The position numbers were made by a program, and so were the translations under genes. Of a stretch of DNA of 64,000 nt, positions 1 to 8,998 are shown in pieces (position 1 is the first letter of the stretch; each line of letters opens with the position of its first letter). This stretch comes from Pacificispira spongiicola (lineage in GTDB: Bacteria; Pseudomonadota; Alphaproteobacteria; UBA8366; Aestuariispiraceae), in contig NZ_JABBNT010000003.1 in assembly GCF_012926505.1 (NCBI RefSeq), positions 595,112 through 659,111 on the forward strand, written 5' to 3'. The notes beneath the pieces were generated by a model that was given only the letters and a program-made list of their open reading frames with translations, was not told where the DNA came from and did no database searches.

Positions 1-61
1 CACGATCAGCGCCAGCGTCAGGTCAGGCGTCGTCAGGCCGGGCGTTGTCGGGTCGGGAAAA
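1..61 (-). other. Window edge after argJ; possible 5' end of a following gene
   Basis: These 61 bases lie just downstream of the argJ stop codon on the minus strand. One minus-strand frame stays open to the window edge and would read LTTPDLTLALIV. It has no ATG, and the only usual start in it is a GTG at the very edge with no clear ribosome binding site. In relatives a mutT-like gene often follows argJ, so this may be the start of such a gene. That is inference from gene order only. Confidence 0.25.
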
Positions 62-1294
62 TCAGCTTCGGTAGTCTGCATTGATGTCGATATAGGCATG
101 GGTCAGATCGCAGGTCCAAACCCGGGCCTTGCCCTTGCCGATGCCGATATCGACGGCAATGTCGATTTCGCGGCCTTTCAGATGCTTGGTGACCGGCGCT
201 TCGTCGTAGCCTTGGACGCCTTCGCCCTTTTCCACGATCAACACGCCGCCCATGGACACGGTCAGGCGGTCGCGATCCGCCTTTTCCCCCGCCTTGCCGA
301 CGGCCATGACGATCCGCCCCCAATTCGCGTCCTCGCCCGCGATCGCGGTTTTCACCAGGGGCGAATTGGCGATGGACAGGCCGATGCGGCGGGCCGCCTT
401 GTCACTGGCCGCGCCGGTGATGTCGATGGTCACGAATTTCGACGCGCCCTCGCCGTCTTTCACGACCTGATGGGCCAGATCGGTCAGGACCTTGTCCAAG
501 GCTTCCTTGAAATCGGCCAGGGATTTGTCGGACGCTTTCTTGGGCGCCTTGTTCCCGGCCTTGCCCGTCGCCGCCAGCAGCAACGTGTCGCTGGTGGAGG
601 TGTCGCCGTCGACGGTGATGCTGTTGAAGCTTTTATCCGCGCCCTTGGTCAGCAATTGCTGCAACACGTCGGACGGGATATTCGCGTCGGTGAAGACGAA
701 GCTCAACATCGTCGCCATGTCCGGGGCGATCATACCGGACCCCTTGGCGATCCCGGCGATCTTTACCGGAATGCCGTCGATTTCGCATTCCGCCCCGGCC
801 CCTTTCGGGAAGGTGTCGGTGGTCATGATCGCGCGGGCGGCGGCTTCCCAGGATTCCGGCTTCAACCCGGCATGCAGCGCGGGCACGGCGACCGAAATGC
901 GATCTGCGGGCAGGCGCATGCCGATCACCCCGGTGGACGCGACCAGCACTTCCTTTTTCTTACAGCCGACGGCGGCGGCTGCCGCAGCGGCCATGTGTTC
1001 CGTGCCTTCCATCCCCGCCTTGCCGGTAAAGGCGTTGGCGTTCCCCGCATTGACCAGCATCGCCCGGCCCGTGCCGTGCTTGATGACCTTCGCGCACCAT
1101 TCGACGGCGGAAGACCGCGTCAGCGATTTGGTCAGCACGCCCGCGACGGCGGTCCCGTCGGCCATTTCGGCCATGAACAGGTCGGGCCGGTTCTGATATT
1201 TCACACCGGCGGCGATGCTGCCGATCCGAACACCGTCGATAACGGGCAGGTCCGGGAAGGATTTCGGGGCGAAAGGAGAGGGCGTCGCAGACAT
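62..1294 (-). CDS. argJ: Bifunctional glutamate N-acetyltransferase / N-acetylglutamate synthase ArgJ
   Basis: This 410-residue protein is full length for ArgJ. The enzyme moves the acetyl group from N-acetylornithine to glutamate and so recycles acetyl groups in cytoplasmic arginine synthesis; bifunctional members also use acetyl-CoA. The self-cleavage site is visible as PDMATMLSF, with Thr195 expected to become the N-terminal nucleophile of the beta chain after cleavage at Ala194-Thr195. The oxyanion region STGVIG (about residues 120-125) is also present. The start ATG is preceded by AAGGA about 12 bases upstream. The parvulin gene lies upstream on the same strand with a 34-bp gap, so the two are probably co-transcribed. 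Whether it is truly bifunctional cannot be read from sequence. Confidence 0.95.
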   Translation of the reverse strand: MSATPSPFAPKSFPDLPVIDGVRIGSIAAGVKYQNRPDLFMAEMADGTAVAGVLTKSLTRSSAVEWCAKVIKHGTGRAMLVNAGNANAFTGKAGMEGTEHMAAAAAAAVGCKKKEVLVASTGVIGMRLPADRISVAVPALHAGLKPESWEAAARAIMTTDTFPKGAGAECEIDGIPVKIAGIAKGSGMIAPDMATMLSFVFTDANIPSDVLQQLLTKGADKSFNSITVDGDTSTSDTLLLAATGKAGNKAPKKASDKSLADFKEALDKVLTDLAHQVVKDGEGASKFVTIDITGAASDKAARRIGLSIANSPLVKTAIAGEDANWGRIVMAVGKAGEKADRDRLTVSMGGVLIVEKGEGVQGYDEAPVTKHLKGREIDIAVDIGIGKGKARVWTCDLTHAYIDINADYRS

Positions 1295-1328
1295 GGCTTT
1301 CTACGGTCCTTAAAGGGGTGGATACGGA

Positions 1329-2192
1329 TCAGTTACCCGAGTCCGGCAGCGGGTTGCCCTGCATGTCGAACCGTTCGATTTCAGCGGCGGCGATCGCTTC
1401 TTCAACAATTTCGCGGATCTTGTCTTCCGCCAGATTCTGACGGAACTGATCGGCAACCTCTTCGAAGGCCGGCGGCGCCACTTCGCGGCGATCGGACACC
1501 AGAATAACGTGATATCCGAACTGCGTCTTTACCGGTTCGGAGGTAAACGTGTTCGGTTCCAGCGAGAAGGCGGCTTCTTCGAAGGGTTTCACGAAAGTGC
1601 CCTTGCGCTGCCAGCCGTAGCTGCCGCCATTGTCCTTGGAGCCCGGATCCTTGCTGCGTTCCTTGGCCAGATCGGCGAAGGGCGTGCCGTCGGTGACGAG
1701 CTGGATGATTTCCGTCGCTTCTTCTTCCGTGTCGACCAGGATGTGGCTGACATTCACTTCCTCTTCCACCGGCTGTTCGGACACCCATTGGTCATAGGCG
1801 GCGCGGACGGCGGCGTCATCGACGCGGGCCTTGGATTCCTGGGTCAGGTAAAACTGATAGATCAGTTCCGCTTCCAACTGCGCCAGACGTTCCTGAACTT
1901 CCGCGCTATCGGCGACGCCGGTTGCACGGGCCTTTTCCACGATCAGCTTCCGTCCGATGACTTCGTCCAGAACCAGCGGGTAGACCGGCTGAAGCCCGGT
2001 TTGCTGCACTTCGCGCGGCAGACCGGCAAAGAAGGTCGCGACCTCGCCTGCCGTGACGGTTTCGCCGTTGACCTTCGCAACCGTGGTGTCGGGGTCCTGG
2101 GCCTGGGCGGAAACGGCGGACGTCATCGCACCGGCGGCGGAAACGGCGATCGCGGCGGCGGCGGCAAGATGACGAAGGGACATGCGTCGCAT
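1329..2192 (-). CDS. Secreted parvulin-type peptidylprolyl isomerase
   Basis: This 287-residue protein should help fold exported proteins by isomerising Xaa-Pro bonds in the periplasm. It begins with a Sec-type signal peptide (MRRMSLRHL, then an Ala-rich core, with a likely cut after AVSA). A SurA-like helical region follows. The PpiC domain starts at VNVSHILV and includes GSKDNGGSYGW and TQFGYHVI, both typical of parvulins. I chose the ATG at 2192 because AAAGAAAGG lies just upstream and the signal peptide starts there; the frame stays open to 2309 but that extension is Arg/Pro-rich and not signal-like. It lies 34 bp upstream of argJ and is divergent from secA, which fits a link to protein export. 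Confidence 0.9.
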   Translation of the reverse strand: MRRMSLRHLAAAAAIAVSAAGAMTSAVSAQAQDPDTTVAKVNGETVTAGEVATFFAGLPREVQQTGLQPVYPLVLDEVIGRKLIVEKARATGVADSAEVQERLAQLEAELIYQFYLTQESKARVDDAAVRAAYDQWVSEQPVEEEVNVSHILVDTEEEATEIIQLVTDGTPFADLAKERSKDPGSKDNGGSYGWQRKGTFVKPFEEAAFSLEPNTFTSEPVKTQFGYHVILVSDRREVAPPAFEEVADQFRQNLAEDKIREIVEEAIAAAEIERFDMQGNPLPDSGN

Positions 2193-2529
2193 GGGGAACC
2201 TTTCTTTAGGGAATGATGGGCATCCTTTACCGGGATCGGCATGGGGGCCGGGATACCGGGCGGATGCCGCCTTTAACGTACCGGCGCGCACGAAACCATG
2301 TCCCGCCACGCTTCACAAGTAAGTTTACCGGCGAATCCGGCGTTAGGCGGCACACCTGCGTTGACAGGGCCGGACCGGCCCCTTATCTCCAATCGCGCGG
2401 CTTCGTTGTGCGCCGCGTGCCGGGTATGGGCTGGGTGATTGCCATGCCGGGACGCAAGGGCAGCGATTTCTTACGGGACCTCATCCAGACGGGACCGGCA
2501 CCGGCCCCCTTTCGAAGGTGATTTTCTTC
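2193..2529. promoter_or_regulatory. Divergent parvulin/secA intergenic region with candidate secA promoter
   Basis: This 337-bp gap between the parvulin gene and secA has no convincing gene. A consensus -35 box TTGACA lies at 2361-2366, with a weak -10 (TATCTC, 2384-2389) 17 bases further on, pointing toward secA. The spacer holds a perfect 7-bp inverted repeat around one base, GGGCCGG-A-CCGGCCC (2367-2381), which could be an operator or chance GC symmetry. The predicted start would leave a leader of about 130 bases before secA. Confidence 0.5.
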
Positions 2530-5289
2530 ATGCTGGGCGGATTGCTTAAAAGCGTTTTCGGGTCGGCCAACGACCGGATTGTCAAACAACTGCGTAATCG
2601 AACGGAAGCCATCGGCGCCCTGGAAGAGGGGCTGAAGGCGCTGGACGATGCGGCGCTGCAGGCAAAGACACAGGAATTCCGGACGCGCCTGGAAGGCGGC
2701 GAGACGGAAGATGCATTGCTGGAGGAGGCCTTTGCGGTCGTCCGCGAAGCCTCGCGCCGGGTCCTGGGCATGCGGCATTTCGACGTACAGCTGGTCGGCG
2801 GCATGGTCCTCCACCAGGGCAAGATTACCGAAATGAAGACCGGGGAAGGGAAGACGCTGATGGCGACCCTGCCGGTCTATCTGAACGCGCTGTCCGGCAA
2901 GGGCGTCCATGTCGTCACGGTCAACGACTACCTCGCCAAGCGCGATGCCGAATGGATGGGGGTGTTGTATTCCTTCCTGGGCCTGACGACGGGCGTGATC
3001 CTGCCGGGTATGGGCGACGCGGAACGGCAGGCGGCCTATCGCTGCGACATCACCTATGCGACGAACAACGAACTCGGTTTCGACTATCTGCGCGACAATC
3101 TGAAATTCCGGCTGGAGCAAATGGCCCAGCGCGAATTCAATTACGCCATCGTCGACGAGGTGGATTCCATCCTGATCGACGAGGCGCGGACGCCGCTGAT
3201 CATTTCCGGCCCGACGGACGATTCTTCCGAACTCTATATGGCGGTCGACGCCCTGATCCCGCTGCTGACGGAAGAAGACTACGAAAAGGACGAAAAGCAG
3301 CGCGCCGTTACCCTGACGGAAGACGGCACGGAACGGATCGAACAGCTGTTGCGCGAAAAGACGGAACTGCTGGGCGAAGGCGGTCTTTACGATGTGCAGA
3401 ACGTCACCGTCGTGCATCACGTCAACCAGGCCCTGCGCGCACACAAACTGTTCACCCGCGATGTCGATTACATCGTGAAGGACAACAAGGTCGTCATCAT
3501 CGACGAATTCACCGGGCGCATGATGGAAGGCCGCCGGTATTCCGAAGGCCTGCACCAGGCGCTGGAGGCGAAGGAAAAGGTGGCGATCCAGATGGAGAAC
3601 CAAACCCTGGCCTCCATCACCTTCCAGAACCTGTTCCGCATGTATCCGAAACTGTCGGGCATGACCGGGACGGCGATGACGGAAGCGGGCGAATTCGCGG
3701 AAATTTACGGCCTGGAAGTGGTCGACATTCCGACCAATAAACCGATGGCCCGTATCGACAACGACGACGAGGTCTATCGGACCTCCGCCGAACGCGACAA
3801 TGCGGTGATCGAACAGATCCAGACCTGCCATAAAAAGGGTCAGCCGGTTCTGGTCGGTACGGTGTCGATCGAAAAGTCGGAGCAGCTGTCGGCGCAGCTC
3901 AAGAAACGCGGGATCAAGCACGAGGTGCTGAACGCCCGCCACCATGAGCGGGAAGCCTTCATCATCGGCGATGCCGGTGTGCCGGGCGCCGTCGTGATCG
4001 CCACCAACATGGCCGGTCGCGGGACGGATATTCAGTTGGGCGGCAACGTCGACCTGCGCCTCGCCCGTGAATTGGCCGATGTGACGGACGAGGGCGAACG
4101 GGAAACGAAGGCCGCTGAAATCCGCGCCGATATCGCGAAGAAACACGATGAGGTACTGGCTGCCGGCGGGCTGTTCGTCCTGGGGACGGAACGTCACGAA
4201 AGCCGCCGCATCGACAACCAGCTGCGTGGCCGGTCGGGCCGTCAGGGCGATCCGGGGGAATCGAAATTCTTCGTGTCCCTGGAAGACGACCTGATGCGCA
4301 TCTTCGGGTCCGAACGCATGGACGGCGTCCTGCGCAAACTGGGCCTGGAAGAAGGGGAGGCGATTATCCACCCCTGGGTCAACAAAGCCCTGGAAAAGGC
4401 GCAGTCGAAGGTCGAGGCCCGCAACTTCGACATTCGCAAGCAGTTGCTGAAATACGACGATGTGATGAACGACCAGCGCAAGGTCGTGTTCGAACAGCGC
4501 AAGGACCTGATGCGCGAAGAAGACGTGTCGGAAACCATCCGTGACATGCGGGCGGAAACCGTGGACGACATCGTCGATCGCTGCATCCCGGAAAAGGCGC
4601 TGCCGGAAGAATGGGCGGTGGATTCCTTGCACGAGGAATGCATGCGGGTCTTCGGCTTGAATCTGCCGGTGCATGACTGGGCGAAGGAAGAAGGCGTCGG
4701 CCATACGGAATTCCGTGACCGGATCGGCGACGCGGTCGACCGCAAGATGGCGGAAAAGGCGACCCGCTATGGGCCGCAGATCATGCGCATGGCGGAACGC
4801 AGCCTGCTGCTGCAACTCCTGGACAATGCGTGGAAGGACCACCTGCTGCAGTTGGACCATCTGCGCCAGGGGATCGGTCTGCGCGCCTTCGCGCAGCGCG
4901 ATCCGCTGAACGAATATAAAAGCGAGGCCTTCGCGCTGTTCGAGGCCATGTTGACCGGCCTGCGCGGTCAGGTGACCCAGGTTCTGGCGCATGTCGAACT
5001 GCGCACCGATGTCGATCAGGCGATGGAACCGCAACGGCAGGAACAGCAGATGCAGGAATCTCGTCCCGCCGCGGATGAGGATATCGCCAGCGTCGGCAGC
5101 CCCGCGATGCAGAAACTGTCGACCGAAGGCATGACCGCCGAAACGGCGCCGCCGGGTTTCGTCTTCCACGAAGCGACCGGGCGGTGGCTGCATCCGGGCG
5201 ATCAATCGACCTGGGGCAAGGTGCCGCGCAACGCGCCCTGCCCGTGCCAGTCCGGCAAGAAATACAAACAGTGCCACGGCGCTGTCTGA
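2530..5289 (+). CDS. secA: Preprotein translocase ATPase SecA
   Basis: SecA is the motor ATPase that drives proteins through SecYEG. This 919-residue copy is complete. Visible parts in order are the Walker A motif TGEGKTL (about residue 100), the DEAD-type segment [16 protein letters not shown], the second helicase domain with [14 protein letters not shown] and [12 protein letters not shown], the helical scaffold, and a C-terminal zinc-binding tail [13 protein letters not shown] that binds SecB and phospholipid. I chose ATG 2530, which follows GAAGGTGA at a good distance, rather than the in-frame GTG at 2518. A TPR gene follows after 21 bp. An antisense reading frame of almost the same length is a codon-usage shadow. 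Confidence 0.98.
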   Translation: MLGGLLKSVFGSANDRIVKQLRNRTEAIGALEEGLKALDDAALQAKTQEFRTRLEGGETEDALLEEAFAVVREASRRVLGMRHFDVQLVGGMVLHQGKITEMKTGEGKTLMATLPVYLNALSGKGVHVVTVNDYLAKRDAEWMGVLYSFLGLTTGVILPGMGDAERQAAYRCDITYATNNELGFDYLRDNLKFRLEQMAQREFNYAIVDEVDSILIDEARTPLIISGPTDDSSELYMAVDALIPLLTEEDYEKDEKQRAVTLTEDGTERIEQLLREKTELLGEGGLYDVQNVTVVHHVNQALRAHKLFTRDVDYIVKDNKVVIIDEFTGRMMEGRRYSEGLHQALEAKEKVAIQMENQTLASITFQNLFRMYPKLSGMTGTAMTEAGEFAEIYGLEVVDIPTNKPMARIDNDDEVYRTSAERDNAVIEQIQTCHKKGQPVLVGTVSIEKSEQLSAQLKKRGIKHEVLNARHHEREAFIIGDAGVPGAVVIATNMAGRGTDIQLGGNVDLRLARELADVTDEGERETKAAEIRADIAKKHDEVLAAGGLFVLGTERHESRRIDNQLRGRSGRQGDPGESKFFVSLEDDLMRIFGSERMDGVLRKLGLEEGEAIIHPWVNKALEKAQSKVEARNFDIRKQLLKYDDVMNDQRKVVFEQRKDLMREEDVSETIRDMRAETVDDIVDRCIPEKALPEEWAVDSLHEECMRVFGLNLPVHDWAKEEGVGHTEFRDRIGDAVDRKMAEKATRYGPQIMRMAERSLLLQLLDNAWKDHLLQLDHLRQGIGLRAFAQRDPLNEYKSEAFALFEAMLTGLRGQVTQVLAHVELRTDVDQAMEPQRQEQQMQESRPAADEDIASVGSPAMQKLSTEGMTAETAPPGFVFHEATGRWLHPGDQSTWGKVPRNAPCPCQSGKKYKQCHGAV

Positions 5290-5310
5290 TCCAGTGCTGG
5301 GTCTGACGGG

Positions 5311-5904
5311 ATGAGCGCCGCCGCCTCTCAAAAGCGCCTGCTACTGGTGCGGGAGGCGGTGGCGGCCTTTCAGGCCGGCGATATCGCAACGGCGGAGACG
5401 CTGTTCCGAAAGGCGGCGGCGGATATCGGCGGTAAGCGGAACGACGATCCGCGCATTCCCTATAACTACGCCGTTTTCCTGCGTCGGACCGGTCGGCCGC
5501 AGGACGCCGTCTATTGGCTGGACCGCTGCCTGCGCATGGCGCCGGACCATACAAACGCGTCCATTGAAAAAGGCCTCGCGCTGATCGAGCTGGGGCAGGC
5601 GCAACCCGCCATCGACCTTTTGACGGCGTTTCCCGGCGATGCGGATGCCTTGCGTGGCCTCTCCATCGCGGCGTTCAAGTTGGGTCAATGGGATCGGGCG
5701 CTCGGCGCGGTGACGGCGTTGCCGATGCCGCAGGCGGAAGACCGGCTTTTGGCCATCCGCGCGTTGGCGGAATTGGGGCGGCTATCGGAGGCCGAAGCGG
5801 ATGGTGCCGACCTCGCCGCATCGCATCCGACCCTGAAGGCAGATATCGCCAAGGCCTTGACCCGCCGGTCGAAGGGCCGATTCAGCCTGCACGAACCTGC
5901 CTAG
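5311..5904 (+). CDS. Tetratricopeptide-repeat protein
   Basis: This is a 197-residue helical protein with TPR-like helix pairs, for example [37 protein letters not shown] and [23 protein letters not shown] proteins act as binding platforms; no catalytic motif or signal peptide is seen, so it is probably cytoplasmic. It starts 21 bp after secA and may be read through from it, but nothing links it firmly to export. Its last 23 bp overlap the convergent HxlR gene tail to tail. The partner and function are unknown. Confidence 0.75.
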   Translation: MSAAASQKRLLLVREAVAAFQAGDIATAETLFRKAAADIGGKRNDDPRIPYNYAVFLRRTGRPQDAVYWLDRCLRMAPDHTNASIEKGLALIELGQAQPAIDLLTAFPGDADALRGLSIAAFKLGQWDRALGAVTALPMPQAEDRLLAIRALAELGRLSEAEADGADLAASHPTLKADIAKALTRRSKGRFSLHEPA

Positions 5905-6307
5905 CGCCGTCGATCTGTGCCGCCGCGTGATCGAAGCTGTCGCGCGAGTCCTGGATGCTGGGCTGATTGACCTGCGCCCAATTGACGAGGCCCGCGATGG
6001 GCGTCAGCAGGGACTGGCCCATATCCGTCAGGCTGTATTCGACGCTGGGCGGGACCGTGTCGAAAACGGTGCGGTCGACCAATCCGTCGCGCTGAAGGTT
6101 CCGTAGGGTCTGCGTCAGCATGCGTTGCGAAATATCGGGCAGGGATCGGCGCAACACGCCGAACCGTTTCGGCCCGTCCTGCAATTGCAGGATCAACAGC
6201 GTGCTCCACTTATCGCCGATCCTGTCCAGCACGCTGCGCACCGGGCAGTTCGACAGATCGTCGAACTCGCAGGGAATCGGGATTTTCGGGGTAGGCGTCT
6301 GTGTCAT
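5882..6307 (-). CDS. HxlR-family transcriptional regulator, possibly redox-sensing
   Basis: This 141-residue protein has the compact winged helix of the HxlR family ([17 protein letters not shown], then [19 protein letters not shown] and ERD-like wing residues). Two cysteines lie near the N-terminus (Cys13 and Cys21, [10 protein letters not shown]). In relatives such as QorR and YodB a cysteine here senses electrophiles or oxidants, so a similar role is plausible. The gene is divergent from an NmrA/QorB-like oxidoreductase, the classic arrangement for such regulators, and the shared gap holds three TGGTTAC-type half-sites. I chose the ATG at 6307, where the family similarity begins. Confidence 0.85.
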   Translation of the reverse strand: MTQTPTPKIPIPCEFDDLSNCPVRSVLDRIGDKWSTLLILQLQDGPKRFGVLRRSLPDISQRMLTQTLRNLQRDGLVDRTVFDTVPPSVEYSLTDMGQSLLTPIAGLVNWAQVNQPSIQDSRDSFDHAAAQIDGARQVRAG

Positions 6308-6350
6308 GCCGCGCGCTCCATTGCGATCCACCATCCATTCCGTCGGAGGG

Positions 6351-6414
6351 TGGTTACGTCCAGGTAACCAAAGGCATTGAAAGTGCCATCTTTTCGTCTT
6401 TCAAGTTGGTTACT
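6351..6414. promoter_or_regulatory. Candidate HxlR operator: three TGGTTAC half-sites and a nested inverted repeat
   Basis: TGGTTAC (6351-6357) and GTAACCA (6364-6370) form a perfect 7-bp palindrome around 6 bases. A third half-site, TTGGTTAC, lies at 6406-6413 and pairs perfectly with GTAACCAA at 6364-6371. Nested inside are TTGAAAG (6377-6383) and CTTTCAA (6398-6404), also a perfect inverted repeat. The block sits between the divergent HxlR and NmrA-like genes, where an autoregulating dimer would bind. The assignment to HxlR is inference. Confidence 0.6.
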
Positions 6415-6456
6415 ATTTTAGACCTACTCTCAAATCTATACAAAGGATCGGTTCTT

Positions 6457-7332
6457 ATGTCCAACAAACTCCTCGTCAGCGGCGCCGCCGGACAGTTGGG
6501 GGGCGCGGTCGTCGCCCATCTGCTGGATACGTTCGGCGTCGACGCGTCGCGCATCGTCGCCGGGTCCCGGGATCCGGGCAAACTGGCGGATATCGCCGCG
6601 CGCGGCGTCGCGACGGCGCGGGTCGATTTCGACGACCCGGCATCCATGGCGGAGGCCTTCGCCGGGATCGATACCCTCTTGGTGATTTCGACCGACGCGC
6701 TGGGGCAACCCGGCAAACGGCTGGCACAGCACAAGGCGGCGGTCGCGGCGGCGGCGAAGGCGGGGATACGGCATATCGTCTATACCTCGCTGATCAATCC
6801 GGAAAAATCGGTGATCCACTTCGCGCCGGACCATGTCGGGACGGAACAGGCGCTACGTGACAGCGGCGCGGGTTGGACGGTGTTGCGGAATGCCTGGTAC
6901 ATGGAAAATCTGATGGCCGCCATTCCCTCCGCGTTGGAATCGGGCACGTGGTACACGGCGTCCGGCACGGGCTCTGCCGGCTATGTGACGCGCGACGATT
7001 GCGCCCGGGCGGCGGCGGCGGTGCTGGCATCCGGTCCGACGGAAAACGCGGTCCATTCAATCACAGGACCGGAATCGCTGTCGGTGGACGATCTGGTCGC
7101 CACGCTGAACAAGGTGAACGGAACGTCGATCGAGGTCGTGCAGCTTGATGACGCCGGCTTCATCGGTGGGCTTCAGGCAGCGGGCCTGCCGGACATATTG
7201 GTCAACATCATTTCCGAATTCGACCGGGATGTGCGGGCCGGTACCATGGCGGGCGCCAGCGACGCGGTGAAGACGCTGACCGGCACCGCGCCGGTATCCT
7301 TCGCCGATTTCGCGGCGACGATAAAAGGCTGA
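6457..7332 (+). CDS. NmrA-like NAD(P)-binding oxidoreductase (QorB / quinone oxidoreductase 2 type)
   Basis: This 291-residue Rossmann protein starts with the nucleotide-binding motif SGAAGQLGGAVV. The conserved run AGIRHIVYTSLIN and a later segment ERTVLRNAWYMEN-like (WTVLRNAWYMENL) are typical of the atypical SDR group that includes NAD(P)H:quinone oxidoreductase 2. Members reduce quinones or act as redox sensors; they lack the usual YxxxK pair. The ATG at 6457 is preceded by AAAGGA. It is divergent from an HxlR regulator, matching the known qorR-qorB layout, so expression probably rises under quinone or oxidative stress. The substrate is not known. Confidence 0.82.
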   Translation: MSNKLLVSGAAGQLGGAVVAHLLDTFGVDASRIVAGSRDPGKLADIAARGVATARVDFDDPASMAEAFAGIDTLLVISTDALGQPGKRLAQHKAAVAAAAKAGIRHIVYTSLINPEKSVIHFAPDHVGTEQALRDSGAGWTVLRNAWYMENLMAAIPSALESGTWYTASGTGSAGYVTRDDCARAAAAVLASGPTENAVHSITGPESLSVDDLVATLNKVNGTSIEVVQLDDAGFIGGLQAAGLPDILVNIISEFDRDVRAGTMAGASDAVKTLTGTAPVSFADFAATIKG

Positions 7333-7345
7333 CCGGATGATGGGC

Positions 7346-7375
7346 ACGCGGCGGGGCTAGTAAGCGCCGCCGCGT
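7346..7375. terminator. Candidate bidirectional terminator hairpin
   Basis: ACGCGGCGG (7346-7354) and CCGCCGCGT (7367-7375) form a perfect 9-bp stem with a 12-base loop. It sits where the oxidoreductase (ending 7332) and the AraC gene (ending 7357) meet tail to tail, and partly covers the end of the latter. No U-tract follows, so termination here is a guess from position and stability. Confidence 0.45.
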
Positions 7376-8286
7376 TGCCTGCGGAAGGTGCCGGGACCGA
7401 TGCCGACCGTGCGTTTGAAGACGGCGGAAAAGGACGGCACGGATCGATAACCGCAGCGTTCCGCGATTTCCGCCATGTCCAGGTCGGTCGATTGCAGCAA
7501 TTCCCGCGCGCGCAGCAACCGCCATTGCCGTAGATAGGCGATAGGCGCCATGCCGACGGCGGTGGCGAAACGGTCGGCGAACCGGGCGCGGGACATGCCC
7601 GCCTCCGCCGCAAGGGTCGTCAGGGTCCAGTCTTCTGCCGGTCGCTCGTGGATCGCCGCGATGCCCCGGCGCAGGGATGCATCCGACAGGGCGGCCAGGA
7701 ATCCCGATCCTTCCAGAACCGCCTGTCGCCGCAAGGCTTGCAAGAAGACGATTTCCAGCAGGCGCGTCAGAACCTCCCGCCCTCCCTGTGCGTTCAAATC
7801 CGCCTCCATGGCCGTCAGGCGCAGTGCCGCCACGGACCAGGGCTCGGCCCCCAGATCGCTTTGTCGCACGGTCATCAGCGGTGGCAGGGCGCCCAACACC
7901 GGATGATCCAAGCCGTCGTGAAAGGCGCAGAAGCCGCAGAGCAACCGCGTGACGGTTCCGGTCTCGCCCACCGATAGGACACCGTCGGTGAACCTCCCCG
8001 CTGTCATAGCCGCGTCCAACCCGATTGGCGGGATATCGCAGTCGAGAATCAAATCCTGAGCGGCCCCATTCGGGATGATGGCGATGTCGCCTTCCTCCAA
8101 CATCACGGTTGCGTCTCCGTCCGGTAGGCGGACCATGCACTGGCCCTGCAATACCTGATGAAAGCGAATGTCGCGCCGGTTCGCCGGAACACGCACCGCG
8201 AAAGGCCCCCGGAACAGGGTGCGGAAATAGACGTCGCCGGTCAGGCGAAGCGTACGGCAGATATCACTGATCAAATCATTCGTCAT
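7357..8286 (-). CDS. AraC-family transcriptional regulator with N-terminal cupin-type sensor
   Basis: This 309-residue protein has an N-terminal half like AraC effector-binding (cupin) domains (FHQVLQGQCMVRLPDGDATV, EEGDIAIIPNGAAQD). A C-terminal AraC DNA-binding domain with two helix-turn-helix units follows (LAAEAGMSRARFADRFATAVG and EIAERCGYRSVPSFSAVFKR). It is divergent from a LysE-family exporter 97 bp away, and that gap holds a perfect 10-bp inverted repeat. This makes the exporter its most likely target. The inducer is unknown. Confidence 0.88.
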   Translation of the reverse strand: MTNDLISDICRTLRLTGDVYFRTLFRGPFAVRVPANRRDIRFHQVLQGQCMVRLPDGDATVMLEEGDIAIIPNGAAQDLILDCDIPPIGLDAAMTAGRFTDGVLSVGETGTVTRLLCGFCAFHDGLDHPVLGALPPLMTVRQSDLGAEPWSVAALRLTAMEADLNAQGGREVLTRLLEIVFLQALRRQAVLEGSGFLAALSDASLRRGIAAIHERPAEDWTLTTLAAEAGMSRARFADRFATAVGMAPIAYLRQWRLLRARELLQSTDLDMAEIAERCGYRSVPSFSAVFKRTVGIGPGTFRRQRGGAY

Positions 8287-8336
8287 AGCGGTTGAGACGA
8301 TTGAATAAGTTTTTAGGTCTGTTGAGGATCGTGTTT

Positions 8337-8374
8337 CCCGAACGATCTGTCAATTTGCGCGGACATCGTTCGGG
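8337..8374. promoter_or_regulatory. 10-bp inverted repeat upstream of the LysE-family gene
   Basis: CCCGAACGAT (8337-8346) and ATCGTTCGGG (8365-8374) are perfectly complementary with an 18-base spacer. The right arm overlaps the GGGAGG ribosome binding site of the LysE gene (start 8384). It could be an operator for the divergent AraC regulator, or an RNA stem that hides the binding site. Sequence alone does not decide between them. Confidence 0.5.
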
Positions 8375-8383
8375 AGGTTATTC

Positions 8384-8998
8384 ATGTCCATCGATACTGT
8401 GCTTGCCTTGATCGGCTTCGCCTTTGTCATGTCCGTATCGCCGGGGCCGGGGAATTTCCTGCTGCTCGCTTCCGGTGTCAATTTCGGTTATCGGCGATCT
8501 CTGCCCTTGGTCTTCGGGATCAGCCTTGGCTTCCTGACCATGGTTTTCGTGCTGGGCATCGGGTTGGGCGAAATCCTGCGGCAAGTGCCGGAGGTTCTGG
8601 TTGCCCTTCGGCTGATCTGTGGGGCGTATGTTTTCTATCTGGCTTGGAAGATCGCGCATATCCGCTCTCTGGGGAGCGGCGCCGGTCCGGCAGTCGACGA
8701 ACCCATCGGGTTTACCCAAGCGGCCCTGTTCCAACTGGTCAATCCAAAGGCCTGGGCTGTGGCGCTGATATTGGGTGTGTCCTATACCGACCCCGACAAC
8801 TACCTCACCAGCCTGATCATCCTGATCGCAGTGTTCGCCGTGGTGAATATTCCGACGATCAGCATATGGGCGATTTCCGGTCAGGCGTTGCGACGCCTCC
8901 TCTCCTCCGACCGGCGGCTGCGGTTTTTCAACCTGTTCATGGCATTGCTGCTGGTCGGCACGATGGTGCCGGTGCTGGCCGGGGTCTATACGTTCTAG
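8384..8998 (+). CDS. LysE/RhtB-family amino-acid or metabolite exporter
   Basis: This 204-residue inner-membrane protein has about six transmembrane segments. It carries the family signature near the start, SVSPGPGNFLLLASG, and a second typical motif, FQLVNPKAWAVAL, in the middle. LysE/RhtB proteins export amino acids such as lysine, threonine or homoserine lactone. The ATG follows GGGAGG. Divergence from an AraC regulator suggests regulated export. Its stop codon overlaps the stop of the convergent gene at 8995 by the shared bases CTAG. The substrate cannot be read from sequence. Confidence 0.87.
   Translation: MSIDTVLALIGFAFVMSVSPGPGNFLLLASGVNFGYRRSLPLVFGISLGFLTMVFVLGIGLGEILRQVPEVLVALRLICGAYVFYLAWKIAHIRSLGSGAGPAVDEPIGFTQAALFQLVNPKAWAVALILGVSYTDPDNYLTSLIILIAVFAVVNIPTISIWAISGQALRRLLSSDRRLRFFNLFMALLLVGTMVPVLAGVYTF

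Noticed and set aside
2213..2521. A 102-codon frame upstream of secA, considered as a SecM-like regulator
   Set aside because: The product is Arg/Pro-rich with no signal peptide or arrest motif, and the likely secA promoter lies inside it.
2383..5331. A 982-codon reading frame antisense to secA
   Set aside because: secA is certain, and the antisense product is His/Arg/Phe-rich without domains. GC-ending codons produce such frames.
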